Origin: Hortaea werneckii
Taxonomy: Eukaryota; Ascomycota; Dothideomycetes; Mycosphaerellales; Teratosphaeriaceae
DNA length: 64,000 nucleotides
Direction: 5' to 3'
Assembly: GCA_037044905.1 (NCBI GenBank)
Contig: JBAOKB010000159.1
Location: forward strand, 310,001 to 374,000
Shown: positions 45,056 to 55,967 of the stretch, piece after piece
How positions within the stretch are numbered: position 1 is the first letter of the stretch
How the letters are laid out: every line of letters starts with the position of its first letter
Made by a program: the position numbers and the translations under genes
The notes under the pieces: model-generated
The model's database searches: none
What the model saw: only the letters and a program-made list of their open reading frames with translations
What the model was told of the DNA's origin: nothing

Positions 45056-46081
45056 GTGTCTGCGGCGCGCGAGATGTCCGATCTTAAGTGTCATTCTGTC
45101 GCGGCTGGATGGCAGTAGACTTGTTACGAAGTTTCTACGCGGAGGACAAAGATCTCGTCGTTGTCTCATTTTGCTATCGACAGTCCGTACAAGAACGTGT
45201 TCAGCTGTTTTGTTCAGTACACAAAAGCATCCTTTGGAAAGAATGAGTTCATTCTGGAGATGTCAACAAAGCAAGAAAGAAGGAGACACCAGTGTCTAGT
45301 GTTAGTTGGGCTTTGGTGTCTGACATTGTTGCACCCAGCGTTTTACTCATGAATCGGACGGTAAGGCTCGCAGTCACATCATCTCCAAGTGTGAGCATAT
45401 TGAGCCGGTGTCTTTTCAGCTGACTATGGTAGATGTAGCACACAAATGACGACCATCAACCGCATTGAGCGGAGACGTTGGGGATGGAATTGGCCTGGAA
45501 GCCGGAAATTGCCTGATACATTCAGCTCGTCTTGAATCGTACTCAAGTCTAGTCTCCACAGACGTTGTCCAAGTGAATTGAGAGGTCAGGAGAGGTATAC
45601 GCCTTGATGGTGTTCACCGGCAAGGAGGAGGCCAGACGCGTGAAGTGAGTTCGGGCTCTCGGCTCATCCTATCCGAAGTGGTGAGGGACGCGGACGATCC
45701 CGGTTCAGGGCCAGGGGAAGCAGCCAATGACAGGGCGGGGAAACGAATCGTACCACTCTCGCGCCACGACTGCGGGTAATGTTTTTTAGCGGCGACTGGG
45801 GAAAGTGAGATGAAGATGTTATTATCTGCCACCCGACCGCTCCGAGCAACCCTCCCCTCTTCCTCTGTTCACTACTTGCCCGGTTCTGGTCGTCACGGGG
45901 TCTAAGGGGCCGACGGTCTTGGGGATTATTGTTGAGCAGCGCGTCTGGCGGTCCTCTTGGATTTTTCCACTCGCGCAATCAGGCCCAGTGGCGGAGACTG
46001 CCAGGGTCCATTGGCTTTGTTAACAGACGACGACAAAATTCACTATCCCTCCACCTCGAGTCCTACCGCAACACCGCAAAG
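45056..46081. promoter_or_regulatory. Divergent region upstream of ERG5
   Basis: The 1-kb stretch precedes ERG5 and should hold its promoter and that of the minus-strand gene. No gene is seen; I could not single out a sterol regulatory element with confidence. Confidence 0.4.
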
Positions 46082-47791
46082 ATGGCCTCGCCTATGGAGG
46101 CAATGAACGTCTCCGCGACCAATATGCCGGATGCCGTTCATGCCACCATTTCATCCGTCCAGACGGGCGTCCTCAGCAAGATGCTGGAGAATGTCAACTA
46201 CTTCACCGTCTTCCTTACTCTGTTCGCCATGGCAGTCGTATATGACCAAAGTATGTGGTGACAAGCGCTTGATCTGGGATAATCATCACTGACATTCGGC
46301 GACAGTTTCTTACCGGATGATGAAGGCGGACTTGGCCGGCGACAGCTGGAAGATGCCCTTTGTCGGCCCTTTCTTCGACAGTGTCCGGCCGACTTTCGAG
46401 AAGTACCACACCAAGTGGCTGTCCGGCCCGCTCTCCTGTGTGTCCGTCTTCCACAAGTTCGTCATTATCGCCAGTACCCGCGACATGGCCCGCAAAGTCT
46501 TCAACTCCCCCGCCTACGTCAAGCCATGTGTTGTCGACGTCGCCCACAAGCTCCTCAGGCCGGAGAATTGGGTTTTCTTGGACGGCAAAGAGCATGTTGA
46601 GTATCGCAAGGGGTTGAACGGGCTGTTCACCAGGCAGGCCCTCGAGACGTATCTCCCAGGTCAACAGGAGGTCTACAGGGAATACTTCCAGGAGTTCTTG
46701 CAGATGAGCAAGGAAAACGACTTCAAGGGTCAGCCATTCGTCTACAAGTTCCGCGAGTTGATGTGTGCTGTGTCATGCCGCACCTTTGTCGGGCACTACA
46801 TGAGCCGAGAGATGGTCAAGAAGATTGCGGATGATTATTACAACATTACCGCTGCTATGGAACTGGTGAACTTCCCAATCATCCTTCCGTTCACGAAGAC
46901 CTGGTACGGCAAGAAGGCTGCGGATATGGTTATTGAGGCATTCGCGAGCTGCTCAGCCAAGGCCAAGGTCAGGATGCGGCAGAAGGGTGCGCAACCTGAG
47001 TGCATCATGGACCGTTGGATTGCCCACCAGTTCGAATCCGAGCGTTATCGCGAACGCATTGCCAAGGGCGAACAGGTACCCCAGGAAGAGAAGCCGGCGA
47101 TGCTTCTCCGTGAGTTCTCCGACTACGAGATCAGCATGACGATCTTCACGTTCCTTTTTGCATCTCAGGACGCCACTAGCTCCGCCTGCTCATGGCTCAT
47201 GCAGCTCCTGGCCGACAGACCCGAGATGCTCCAGAAGGTCCGCCAGGAAGCCACCGCCATCCGTCCCGACCCACGACAGGAGGTGACGCTTGACATGCTC
47301 GAAAAGATGGAATACACCCACGCCTGCGTCAAGGAAACCTGCGCTACCGCCCGCCGGTACTGATGGTGCCTTACCTGGTCAAGAAGGACTTCCAAATCCC
47401 AGAGACAAACTACACCGCACCCAAGGGATCCATGATCGTCCCTTCGACCTATCTCTCGCTACACGACCCAGAGGCCTACCCTAACCCGGATGTCTATGAC
47501 CCTGAGAGATGGATTAGCGGCACTGCAGAGGAGCAAGGCAAGAACTGGCTTGTCTTCGGCACTGGCCCTCACTACTGCCTTGGCCAGACATACGCTGTTC
47601 TGAATCTCATGTGCTTGTTGCACATGCTGGTTAGCGAATACGACTGGAAGCACACCATCACGCCTGAGAGTGAGGTCATTAGAGTCTTCGCCACCATCTT
47701 CCCACAGGACGACTTGCTGCTGAGCTTTGAGAAGAGAAAGATCTTCCAGTGGCTGCGTAAAGCGGTTTGGACACTTGGGGAAAAGTTGTAG
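46082..47791 (+). CDS. ERG5: C-22 sterol desaturase, cytochrome P450 CYP61 (ERG5), one frame break
   Basis: Exon 1 is 46082-46250 and exon 2 46306-47791 (GTATGT donor, branch CTGAC, GACAG acceptor). The N-terminus has an ER membrane anchor (FTVFLTLFAMAVVY). P450 landmarks: I-helix FASQDATSSACSW, the K-helix ExxR (ETLRYRPP, across the break) and the heme loop FGTGPHYCLGQ with the axial cysteine. These and WLSGPLSCVSVF are typical of CYP61, which inserts the C-22 double bond in ergosterol synthesis at the ER. At about 47338 one C is missing (AAACCTGCG for AAACCCTGCG); literal reading stops at 47363, inside the K-helix. The remaining 140 codons are fully conserved, so the break is most likely a sequence error. 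Confidence 0.94.
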
Positions 47792-48008
47792 TTGGCGGCT
47801 TGGTGAAGGCGTTCGTCATCTGGCGAACGATAGGAGATCCATGCGTTTAAGCTGGGGTTTTCGCCAATTAAGCGTGGCGGTAGAGGCTCCGCCAAATATG
47901 AGCCTCTGGATAGACTAATTGAATGACAAAATTTTACACTCTTCACATGATGCAGACCCATGCCATAAGATCTATCTGGTTTTCGAAGAGCGCTGCCTCC
48001 CCAAGCGA

Positions 48009-49235
48009 TCACACAACCTGAGACGTTTCGTCAATGTTGATCCCGAACTGCGTCTTCGCCATCCCGTAACTGTTCCGTACAGCCTCACTGGCATACTCTC
48101 TCATCTGCTTCTCATACTCGGCCGTCAGACCTTCCTTGAACCCTCCCGCCTCCGTTAACATCTTGCCCAGAAGTGCAGCGTCCCTTACTGCCGTATTGGC
48201 ACCAAGACCACCAGCGGGAGTCATCGAATGGCACGAATCCCCCATCACGGTTACTCTATCTTGATTCTCCCACTCCGGAACACCGGACGGCGTGCTACAT
48301 GTGATCTTCCAGAACGCCGCCTCAGACTCGGCCATCTGATCGAACAGGGGCTTGAAGCGCGGATGCCACTCCCGCGCGAGCCCCTTTGCAATATCCGCCG
48401 CCGGCTTGCCAATAATGGCATAATCGTCGTTAGGCGGCTTGATGACACCCGGCTGGCCAGCCATAGTCCAGCCGAAATTCACACTCGGGTCGTCGATCTC
48501 GTCCGGTCGGACATTGGTGATGATGAAGACTTTCCCCTCGGGCCTCGTGTCGTCGACGACGCGCCACACGCCTTCCCCCAGGCCTTTGAAAGCGGTCGTC
48601 GGCGCTTGGCCGTGGATGCCGCGCGCGCCTGTGTCGTAGGTCTTCAGCTTCCCTTCGAGACTTGCTTGGCCACTTTGGAATGGACGCCTTCGCCTGCGAT
48701 CAGCATCGATCCTTCTTCTGACTTCGTCCCGTCGGCAAACACTGCATGTACTCCGGAAGCGGTGAGTTCGTAGCCGGTCACGTTATGCGACCAGCGGACG
48801 TAGGGCTCGCAGCCCTGAATAGAACAGTTTTCGCATATCGCCTCGTGCGATACCGACTACCTTCCCGCCCCGGGATCCGAGCTGCATAGGCTTGCCTTGC
48901 TGTTCCTGGTCGACGGGCCTAGGTTTGTCGCCATCCTTGGGTGGGTCACCAATGTCTTCGCCGGTACGGGCATTCAAGGGACGCAAACCCCCGCCGCCCG
49001 TTTTGCCACAGATGTCCCAAAACGTTTGGAACTTGTTAGGCCCTAGGGCGGATTCAATCGCATCCAGACCTTCGGAAGAGAGGCGTAGCCGATAGCCTTG
49101 CGCTCTGAATGAGATGGAAGCATCCCGTTCGAATATGACGAATGGGATTGATGCGCGAAGGAGTGATTGACCGAGCAGGAGTGACGAGACACCAGCGCCG
49201 GATATCAGAATCGGCTTTCGTGCGATGGTAGCCAT
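48009..49235 (-). CDS. FAD-dependent aromatic-type monooxygenase (two frame breaks)
   Basis: From the ATG at 49235 the protein starts with the FAD dinucleotide-binding motif PILISGAGVSSLLLGQ and FVIFERD. The second FAD motif GDSCHSMTPAGGLGANTAVRDAALLG lies near the C-terminus, with a DG-type segment MLIAGEGVHSKV between. Two breaks are visible: one extra T at about 48820 (removing it gives KLFIQGCEPYVRW) and one missing G at about 48655 (giving QVSEGKLKTYDTG). With both corrected the protein has about 408 residues and is continuous. This is the para-hydroxybenzoate-hydroxylase-like group A flavoprotein fold, which hydroxylates aromatic or polyketide substrates with NAD(P)H; substrate unknown. 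There is no cluster partner nearby that would point to a pathway. Confidence 0.85.
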
Positions 49236-49683
49236 GATTGATATTTGATCGGGACTGTTGATCAACAACACCAAGGGCTACGCCGATCGGTTTAGTCGAC
49301 GTTGATCGGATTCTCAATGACTCTAAAACTGCTCGGTATGTTGAAGGTCGATACGTCTTCTCTATTAATCATCGATGACCAGACGGCAGTCTAGCCAAAA
49401 GGCTGTATAGATGTCAGAAAGCGATGTTTGGCTGACCAAGGTCGTCTCGTAATCAACGACTGAGCGAAACCCCGAGGCCGAGAGTTAAAATCTTGATGCC
49501 TAAGGCCAAGGCCGCAGGCTGTCGTTTCGCCAAACTGAAGACTGACCTAAGAAGGGGCCGTGTAGATAGAGTGAGCCGCAATGGAGGTCTTGATAATCGA
49601 GGAACTATAGTCTATCGGCGCGAATGCGAACGATCCATCCAATCGACCCTGGAGTAACATAATAAGAATACAATTGAGGCCAA
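49236..49683. other. Intergenic region
   Basis: Promoter of the FAD monooxygenase and 3' flank of the PI-PLC-like gene (both minus strand). No gene is seen. Confidence 0.4.
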
Positions 49684-51078
49684 TTATGGGGACCTATGGT
49701 GCCGTATTGAAGCCAACCTCTTTGACGAGAGGTGCGTTTGGGAGTTGAGTTGGAGAGGCTCAAGCTGAGATTCGCCACATGCCTCTGGTGCGTTGACTGG
49801 GTTGCAGCGAGCAACTCTTCGACCCCCAATCTTCACGACATAGTCCCAATCATACCTAGCACTCATTCCATACGCTGGCCAGTCAGTGCTCACGATCTGG
49901 GCGCCGCTCGGCCATGAAGCGTTGTACATGCTCAGATCCTTCTCAAGCACCGTGGTAATCGGCGTATCTGCGCGGGTGCGCACAATGTAGCCCTTCTTCA
50001 CGAGTCGCTGGATCTCAGCCAAGCCGCCTTTGGTGGGGTTGTTGTACTTTATGAAAGCTGCATCACTGTCGCCTTCTACGGCATTAGTGAAGACCACGCG
50101 GTGCTGCAAGCTTTCGTGCCCATTGCTGCGGTAGATTGAGCGTATGGCAGTACAGGCGCTGTCATTGTCTGGATCGTTGTCAAAGAAGAACATGAAGCGC
50201 CCTCTCACATCGTCAAGGTTTGGCCAGCCATGCTGCAACACGCTGTGTTCCAAAGTCATATTCGCCTGACATACGTCGTCCGGCGTTACAAGTTTGCTTG
50301 CGGGCATGATCGAGCGAATCTCACGGTCCACTTCGAGGATTCGCGGCAGCGTCCAATTGACGGCTTCTTCTGCGCAGAGGCCTCCAAACGCACAGTATGG
50401 CGCATCGCATTTGAGTTCTAGGTCAATAAGGACAGGTACGTGGGTGGGGTTGTTGTCAGACCAGTGCTTAAGCTGCTGCAGACATTCGACAAAGGTATGG
50501 CAGACAGCGTTCATGTCTGCGTCCGTCACATGGAAGACCTTTAGACCAGGTTCGAAGAAATTTGGATCGTAGAACGGCGCAGTCGCGTTCGTAAGATTGC
50601 TGAGTCTCCAGATCAAAGGGTCACCGTACAGCCCGCCCTTGGTGTCGGAATGGAGATCTATCTCCAGGCTCCGCACGGCTTGATGAGACAGCTGATCCTC
50701 CAAGCGCGCGTGTGAGTAGTACAAGTTTTCTGGCGAGGGCATAATCTGCTCAAAGACAGTACGCTCCTTCAAGCTGATCTCACGGTGGTAGCTATTGTGA
50801 GTGCCCACAACTTGGATGTGATTCATGCGCAGAGCTGGAGGATGAGTGCAGGTAGCATGGCTGAGGCCTGCCGCAAGGCCTGTCGTAGCTAGAAACTTGG
50901 TAAACATGTCGTGTACGGTGGTACTGTGACTCCAGAAGCTAGCGAAATGATACGAAAACAATAGCAAAAGGATGAGAGTTGCGAAGAAGAACTTTTGGTT
51001 TGAAGACTTCAAGGCCGCCAAACACTGATCGAGCCGTCTTGTCCTGTATCCCGTGCTCTTATCCTCCATTGAGGACAT
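49684..51078 (-). CDS. PI-PLC-like (Ca2+-dependent phosphoinositide phospholipase C1 family) membrane protein
   Basis: 464 residues without intron from the ATG at 51078. A type II-like anchor FFFATLILLLLFSYHFASF lies at about 30-48. The rest should be luminal or extracellular: many N-glycosylation sequons and Cys residues. The catalytic domain begins IQVVGTHNSYH (about 112-122), the first catalytic histidine of the PI-PLC X-like barrel, and continues with SLEIDLHSD and the barrel strands VPVLIDLEL and GRFMFFFDND, ending with RTRADTP and YVVKIGG. The layout fits PF16670 (phosphoinositide phospholipase C, Ca2+-dependent), which cleaves phosphoinositide head groups or GPI-like lipids; substrate is inferred. 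Confidence 0.85.
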   Translation of the reverse strand: MSSMEDKSTGYRTRRLDQCLAALKSSNQKFFFATLILLLLFSYHFASFWSHSTTVHDMFTKFLATTGLAAGLSHATCTHPPALRMNHIQVVGTHNSYHREISLKERTVFEQIMPSPENLYYSHARLEDQLSHQAVRSLEIDLHSDTKGGLYGDPLIWRLSNLTNATAPFYDPNFFEPGLKVFHVTDADMNAVCHTFVECLQQLKHWSDNNPTHVPVLIDLELKCDAPYCAFGGLCAEEAVNWTLPRILEVDREIRSIMPASKLVTPDDVCQANMTLEHSVLQHGWPNLDDVRGRFMFFFDNDPDNDSACTAIRSIYRSNGHESLQHRVVFTNAVEGDSDAAFIKYNNPTKGGLAEIQRLVKKGYIVRTRADTPITTVLEKDLSMYNASWPSGAQIVSTDWPAYGMSARYDWDYVVKIGGRRVARCNPVNAPEACGESQLEPLQLNSQTHLSSKRLASIRHHRSP

Positions 51079-52150
51079 GGTTTCGGCTACGTTGAAGCTC
51101 GCGAGAGATCCGATTGAGCAGTCTCCGGGCGGGGTACATGTATGTAGGAAGCCAATGTCGCCACGTTAGATCTGAAAGGTGTTCCCGGAGTGGAGAGGCT
51201 TTCCACCCGCCAACAACAAGGCCAGTTTGATGCGCGTGGCAGGATTGCAGCGGTTGGCAGCATGCGATTGAAAGCATGGCATGATGCAGGGGCGCTGCCG
51301 CTAGCGATGTGCCGAGGTGGGCCGGCCAGAAACCCCATCCATCGCGACATCACACCTGGGCATCCCCTTTTGGGGCCTTGTGACATGCGAACGGAGAGTG
51401 ATCCGATTCACGAGCTTCCGATTCCACAAGTTCGAATCCGAACTATCAAGCATTCAGGCACGAGACATGCTCCAACAGATGAGATTGTCTGGAGAGGGCG
51501 ATTGGGATACATTGCTTCAAAAGTAACATTCTAATGATGCCCTTTGGGTTGATAGTGTGCTCCCAAGAGAGCTGTTAGGTCCTACCTTGAGCAGCTCGGG
51601 CAAGCGCCTTGCAATTCTCTTAGCCAGGAAGCGTGTGAGGGACCGTGACATGCTCAGCACTTGATTCCACAGACCATGGCAGACAAGTTGTGCATGTGGA
51701 CACGAGCTCCCCGAATCACTTTCTGCAAAGACTCTACGAAGGGCTGCAGCCGGCTTAATGCTGGTGTCGACAAGAGGCTGTGGCTATGGTATCAACTTCA
51801 TGAGTCTTCCTACGGCAATCCGCGAACGCCTTGTCAGCAGTTGACCGTCATCAGCAACTCAGGTTTCTGTAGAGCATGTGATAGGTCTGAAGCACATGCA
51901 GTCTTCATTGAACTTGTTTTCAACATTTGATGAATTTACTATATCAACGGTTACAGGCTTCACTTTCGAAATGCATTTGCTTTGCATCTCAAGACGCAGA
52001 TATCCGAGACCCAGACAAAGACTTCACGAGACACGCCCAAGGAGACATCAGAGCATCTTCCTGCTTCTCGTTCGGCTCAATTCCAGCATCTTCAACAGCG
52101 CGCATCCCCCATTCCGATCTATATGTCATTGCGCAAAGCGCTCATCAAGC
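51079..52150. other. Divergent intergenic region
   Basis: Between the PI-PLC-like gene (-) and the unknown protein at 52151 (+). The frame of the latter is open upstream to 51878 but has no conserved start. No other gene is seen. Confidence 0.4.
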
Positions 52151-53725
52151 ATGAAATCACTCATTGCAACAGCAACTTTTAGGCTCTGCGATGAAGGGCG
52201 CACGATTGAGAACAAGACCATCAACCACGACCTTTACGAAGAAGACCACACGACCGACATTGAAATGGAAATCCTTGAGAAGCTCGATGCGAACGGAGGC
52301 TCCCACTATCCTCTCTTTCACGTGGACAGCGAGCCATGTGCGATTCAGCGGCCAATCGGAGACCTTCTGTATATCTGGCACAGTGAGAAGATCACAGGCG
52401 CTGTGTTCTGCTTGCACCTATATGAGCGGTATCCCACCGACGCAGAGGCAAAGGCGCAAGACGCAGCCTCCGACGACGTGAGCGACTCGGCTTCTCAGCT
52501 CTTCGTTGAAGACGGCTCTGTATCTCCACCAGCTTGCCCCTTGGCCAAATTCAGATTATCCTTTGGGTTCAAATTGAACGCTCCGGTCGACTGCGATATT
52601 TGGAAACCGAGGAACGTTGCAATTCCCTTGTCTGACAAGGTCGATTCTATCCCCTCACAGATCCGAGACATGGTACAACAAATTGCCCTTCAAGACGACG
52701 GTCTGAGCTCTGCCTTGACACAGCGCAATCATCGGTTGCACTGCCTGCCACTTCTGCAATTCAATGACGAACGAAGGCTTTATGCCACCTGCAGCCGAAA
52801 AGTGAGGTTGGACACTATAGCCGATCTCTTCCCGTCCAACGGCGCTGCTGCTCGAACAACACCAATCTTCGTGAAGATGAAGCTGCGGCCATGTGACGAT
52901 GCTCCGGACAGTATCGAGGGAAGGGTGGTGGCTGATGTGGACTTTGGCTACGAATTCTTCCGGGTCGGTTCGCTAAACATCACGGAACACGATTCGACTT
53001 CAATTGGTGCTGGCGATAAGCTACCCTTCACGCGAGCCCTCATCGCTCACTTCGAAACCGATGGTGAGAATGAGAACTTCCATCTCGACAAGGTCGATTC
53101 CTGGCTGGTCAACGGCTTGGAGGTTGGTGAGTGCTGCAACGCAACTCCAGCACACGGAGAGACCTCTTTCGCTCTCACCGGGGCCTACAGAGGTATAGAA
53201 AGCATGGAAGCTCTCCTCGAGATGGTGCGACGCCAGCGTGGTGAGTGTGCCACGGCGTCAGACCAGGGTGTTCCCATTGCTCCTGTCTACTCGTGGAGAG
53301 TGTTCGATCCACGGGAACACCAATTGGGCGTGTTTAATAATGTGGCGAGGAAAATCACCGTTGCTATTAAGTGTGTCAACATGCTTCCCAAGCATGCTGG
53401 ATGCAGCAATCTTGTCTTGCCGTGCCCGACATCCATGCAGCTTAGAATGAAGTGCACCAGCACGGCTGCTCAGATTCATAAGCTAATCGAAGGTGAGCTT
53501 GGGGATGAAAACAATGAGGACGGCCGGACCACACATCTCCTCTTCGAGCCCGCTCTGCAAGAGAAGTGGAGGCTCCTGCTGTGGGCTATGCCTCAGATTG
53601 AGGGAGATGCATTGCTTTTCAAATTCGAGCAAGGTACGATAGCGAAGTTCATGGATTGGGATTGCGATAAGATTGACTGCCGGCTTTACATGGAAGTGCA
53701 TATAATCCCAAGGTCATTTATATAG
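52151..53725 (+). CDS. Unknown repeated-domain protein, intact paralog of the gene at 43.8 kb
   Basis: 524 residues without intron or break. I start at the ATG 52151 (MKSLIATATFRL), because the upstream open frame has no alternative with coding character. By eye the protein consists of several similar units: residues 1-95, about 135-255, about 265-400 and about 405-524. The last, KITVAIKCVNML...TSMQLRMKCTSTAAQIHKLIEGEL...HLLFEP...WRLLLWAMP...RLYMEVHII, matches the C-terminus of the protein at 43752-45055 over its whole length, including the LLWAMP / LELWVMP motif and the final strand. The strand-helix-strand order suggests a beta-grasp (ubiquitin-like) fold, by inference only. No signal peptide, membrane helix, catalytic motif or known domain seen. 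Confidence 0.75.
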   Translation: MKSLIATATFRLCDEGRTIENKTINHDLYEEDHTTDIEMEILEKLDANGGSHYPLFHVDSEPCAIQRPIGDLLYIWHSEKITGAVFCLHLYERYPTDAEAKAQDAASDDVSDSASQLFVEDGSVSPPACPLAKFRLSFGFKLNAPVDCDIWKPRNVAIPLSDKVDSIPSQIRDMVQQIALQDDGLSSALTQRNHRLHCLPLLQFNDERRLYATCSRKVRLDTIADLFPSNGAAARTTPIFVKMKLRPCDDAPDSIEGRVVADVDFGYEFFRVGSLNITEHDSTSIGAGDKLPFTRALIAHFETDGENENFHLDKVDSWLVNGLEVGECCNATPAHGETSFALTGAYRGIESMEALLEMVRRQRGECATASDQGVPIAPVYSWRVFDPREHQLGVFNNVARKITVAIKCVNMLPKHAGCSNLVLPCPTSMQLRMKCTSTAAQIHKLIEGELGDENNEDGRTTHLLFEPALQEKWRLLLWAMPQIEGDALLFKFEQGTIAKFMDWDCDKIDCRLYMEVHIIPRSFI

Positions 53726-53780
53726 TTGACCGACGTGTAGAACTCCACATCAAGTTCGTGACCATATCCTGATTTCTCGA

Positions 53781-55967
53781 TCAAACCCTATCCTCCACCC
53801 TCTCGATCTTCTCAACCGCTTCAGCCTTCTTCTCCTCAATAATCTCAGGCTCTTCGGCTCTCCTCGGAGCATTCATAGCCCGGGCAATGCTGCGATAGTG
53901 CCGTGGGTGTCCCTCGTGGAATCGTCATCCGGCTCTTCATCGTCAAGCAGCGAGAACTTGGCACGCTCCATGCGCACCCGCACGTAATCGGACATGCCGG
54001 TGAATCGCACCTCGACCTGCTTCCCACCATAGAGCTTGAGCTCAGCAATGAATTGCTTCAGCTGCGTGACTGCGGTTACGTCGAAGTGGTTGCATTTGGT
54101 GAAGTCGAGAATGACAATACTGTGGCACGGTCAGCCTGAGCTCTCTGTGTCTCAATCATTGATCACAAACGTACTGGATAGGAGGCAGGCTGCTAGGATC
54201 CGTGATCCTCATCTTCTTCCTCAAACGGGCGACGTGGCGCTCCCCTTGAACAGACCAATTGCGTTCAGCCTCGGCGCCATTACGGCTGCTGTACGCTGGC
54301 GCATGATGCGTCTGAATGCTGTCCATAATCGAAGTCTTAGTGCGATAAGCGTTAGGGAAGAAGAACGATTCGCCAAAGCGGAATATACGGATATCCTCTG
54401 GAATGGTCGAAGGCATGCCATGAACGGAGTCTAAGCTGCGTTGCAACTCAGAGTATTCCTGGCGGTCGCTCGAGGACATTGATTCCACCGGCACGAAAAC
54501 CTGGCGCAGCAGGACATATACGATATTGAAGCCGACTGAGCTTGCCTAGGCCAACCTCAGTATCGACAAAGAGGCAAACCCAGAAGGCAAGCATGGCCGA
54601 GATGAAGTCCGCAAGAGAGGTCTTCCAGTACCTGTAGAAAGTTGATGGAGGGTTAATAAGTGGCCAGACCGCAGTAATAATGATGGCCGCCAGACAGGCC
54701 TTCGGGACCCAATAAAGCGCGTCCGAGAGCTTGAAGATACAAACAAGGACGACCGCGGTGGTGACGATCCCGGATAACGGGGACTTGACCTTGCAAGCAG
54801 AATTGACGGATGTCCGGGACATGGCACCACCCACGCCCATGACGTGGAAAAAGCTGTTGACGAAATTGGTGATGCCGAAGTAACACAGCTCCTGCGTCTG
54901 GTCGCTGACATAATTGTTCTTCACGCCAAAAGCGCGAGCGATGGCGACATGCTCCAAGATAGCTCCAATGAAGGCAGCGATGCTCTTGGGAAAAGCCTTG
55001 GAGATCAGTGGTGTGGGCGGCATCTCCGGAGTTGAGATCCCACTGGAGCTGACCTTAACCACTTCGAAAAGGTATTTATCATCATCCTTGCCGTATTTCT
55101 TGTTGACGGCGTAACTGATCCCGGTGAAGAGGACGAGGCAAAGGAAGGCCCGAGTAATGGACATGAGCCAAACAGCCTTGTACTTTTCGCCCCAGCGCTT
55201 TCCGGCCTTCTCCAGGATAGTCAAAAAGACTATACCGCCAAAGCCGATAGCGCAAGCGTATCCGTTGGCATTAGGTAACTGTTGGAAGATGTCGTGGATC
55301 TGGGTAGCTGTGCCATCGCCAACATTGTCCTCTCCCAGCAGAGAATCCATCTGATTGAGACCAATAGTGATGGCGACGGCGGAGATAAAGCCACTGAGGA
55401 TAGGTAGCGAAATGAACTCCAGGAGGAAGCCAACGTTCAAGAATCCAACGATGATTCCGTAAAACCCAATGCACATAGCGACAGCAGAAGCAATCTGCTG
55501 TGGGGTATAAACATCGGTACCGATGGATTCGATCACCTCTGAAGTCGTGAGACCTAATAATGAAGTGGGACCAGTTGAAAGATCTGCACAGTGAATCAGC
55601 ATCTGCGTGCAGCAAGATTTGTACTATCAGGCGAAGAAGTACCTTTGGTCGAGCCCATAAACGTATAGATCGCAGGCGGCAGCCAACTAGACATGAGTCC
55701 ATACTCCACGGGTATGGTTGCGATCTTCGCATAAGAAAGGGCCTGAGGGATAAGCATGAGCCCGATAGTCAACCCGGCAATGACATCGTTGACAATCCAT
55801 CTTGGATTATAGCGCGGCAGCCAGCCGATAATAGGGAACTTGTCCAGTGTATAGTGAGCAGCAGCAGTTGGCGTTTTCGCAGCGCCCTTCTTCGCCAACC
55901 GTCCAACGCGATTCCAGGTGTAGTCCGTCCGGACATCTTCGACCATACGATCGACGACCTTCGCCAT
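53781..55967 (-). CDS. Sulfate permease, SLC26/SulP family with STAS domain (two frame breaks)
   Basis: Exons (minus): 55967-55643, 55583-54175 and 54119-53781, with canonical introns of 59 and 55 bp. The SulP core starts IPQALSYAKIA after WIVNDVIAGLTIGLM and has about 10-12 hydrophobic segments. The C-terminal STAS domain has ILDFTKCNHFDVTAVTQLKQF and ends with HPRHYRSIARAMNAPRRAEE and an acidic coil. Two breaks: one extra A near 54541 (removing it gives GLGSSVGFNIVYVLL) and one missing C near 53924 (giving PDDRFHEGHPRHYRS). Corrected, it matches the high-affinity sulfate permeases of filamentous fungi (yeast Sul1/Sul2), which take up sulfate at the plasma membrane with protons. Such genes are normally induced by sulfur limitation; no site was identified. 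Confidence 0.92.

Noticed and set aside
47341..47791. A separate small P450-like gene starting inside ERG5
   Set aside because: It begins in the K-helix and carries the missing heme loop; one inserted C joins it perfectly to the upstream part.
46082..47791. CYP51 (14-alpha demethylase)
   Set aside because: The I-helix FASQDATSSACSW and heme loop FGTGPHYCLGQ fit CYP61/ERG5, not CYP51.
51425..51445. tRNA-like GTTCGAATCC box
   Set aside because: No T-stem complementarity and no A box at the right distance.
42256..55967. Secondary-metabolite gene cluster around ERG5 and the FAD monooxygenase
   Set aside because: No synthase, terpene cyclase, transporter or pathway regulator is present; neighbours are housekeeping or unknown.
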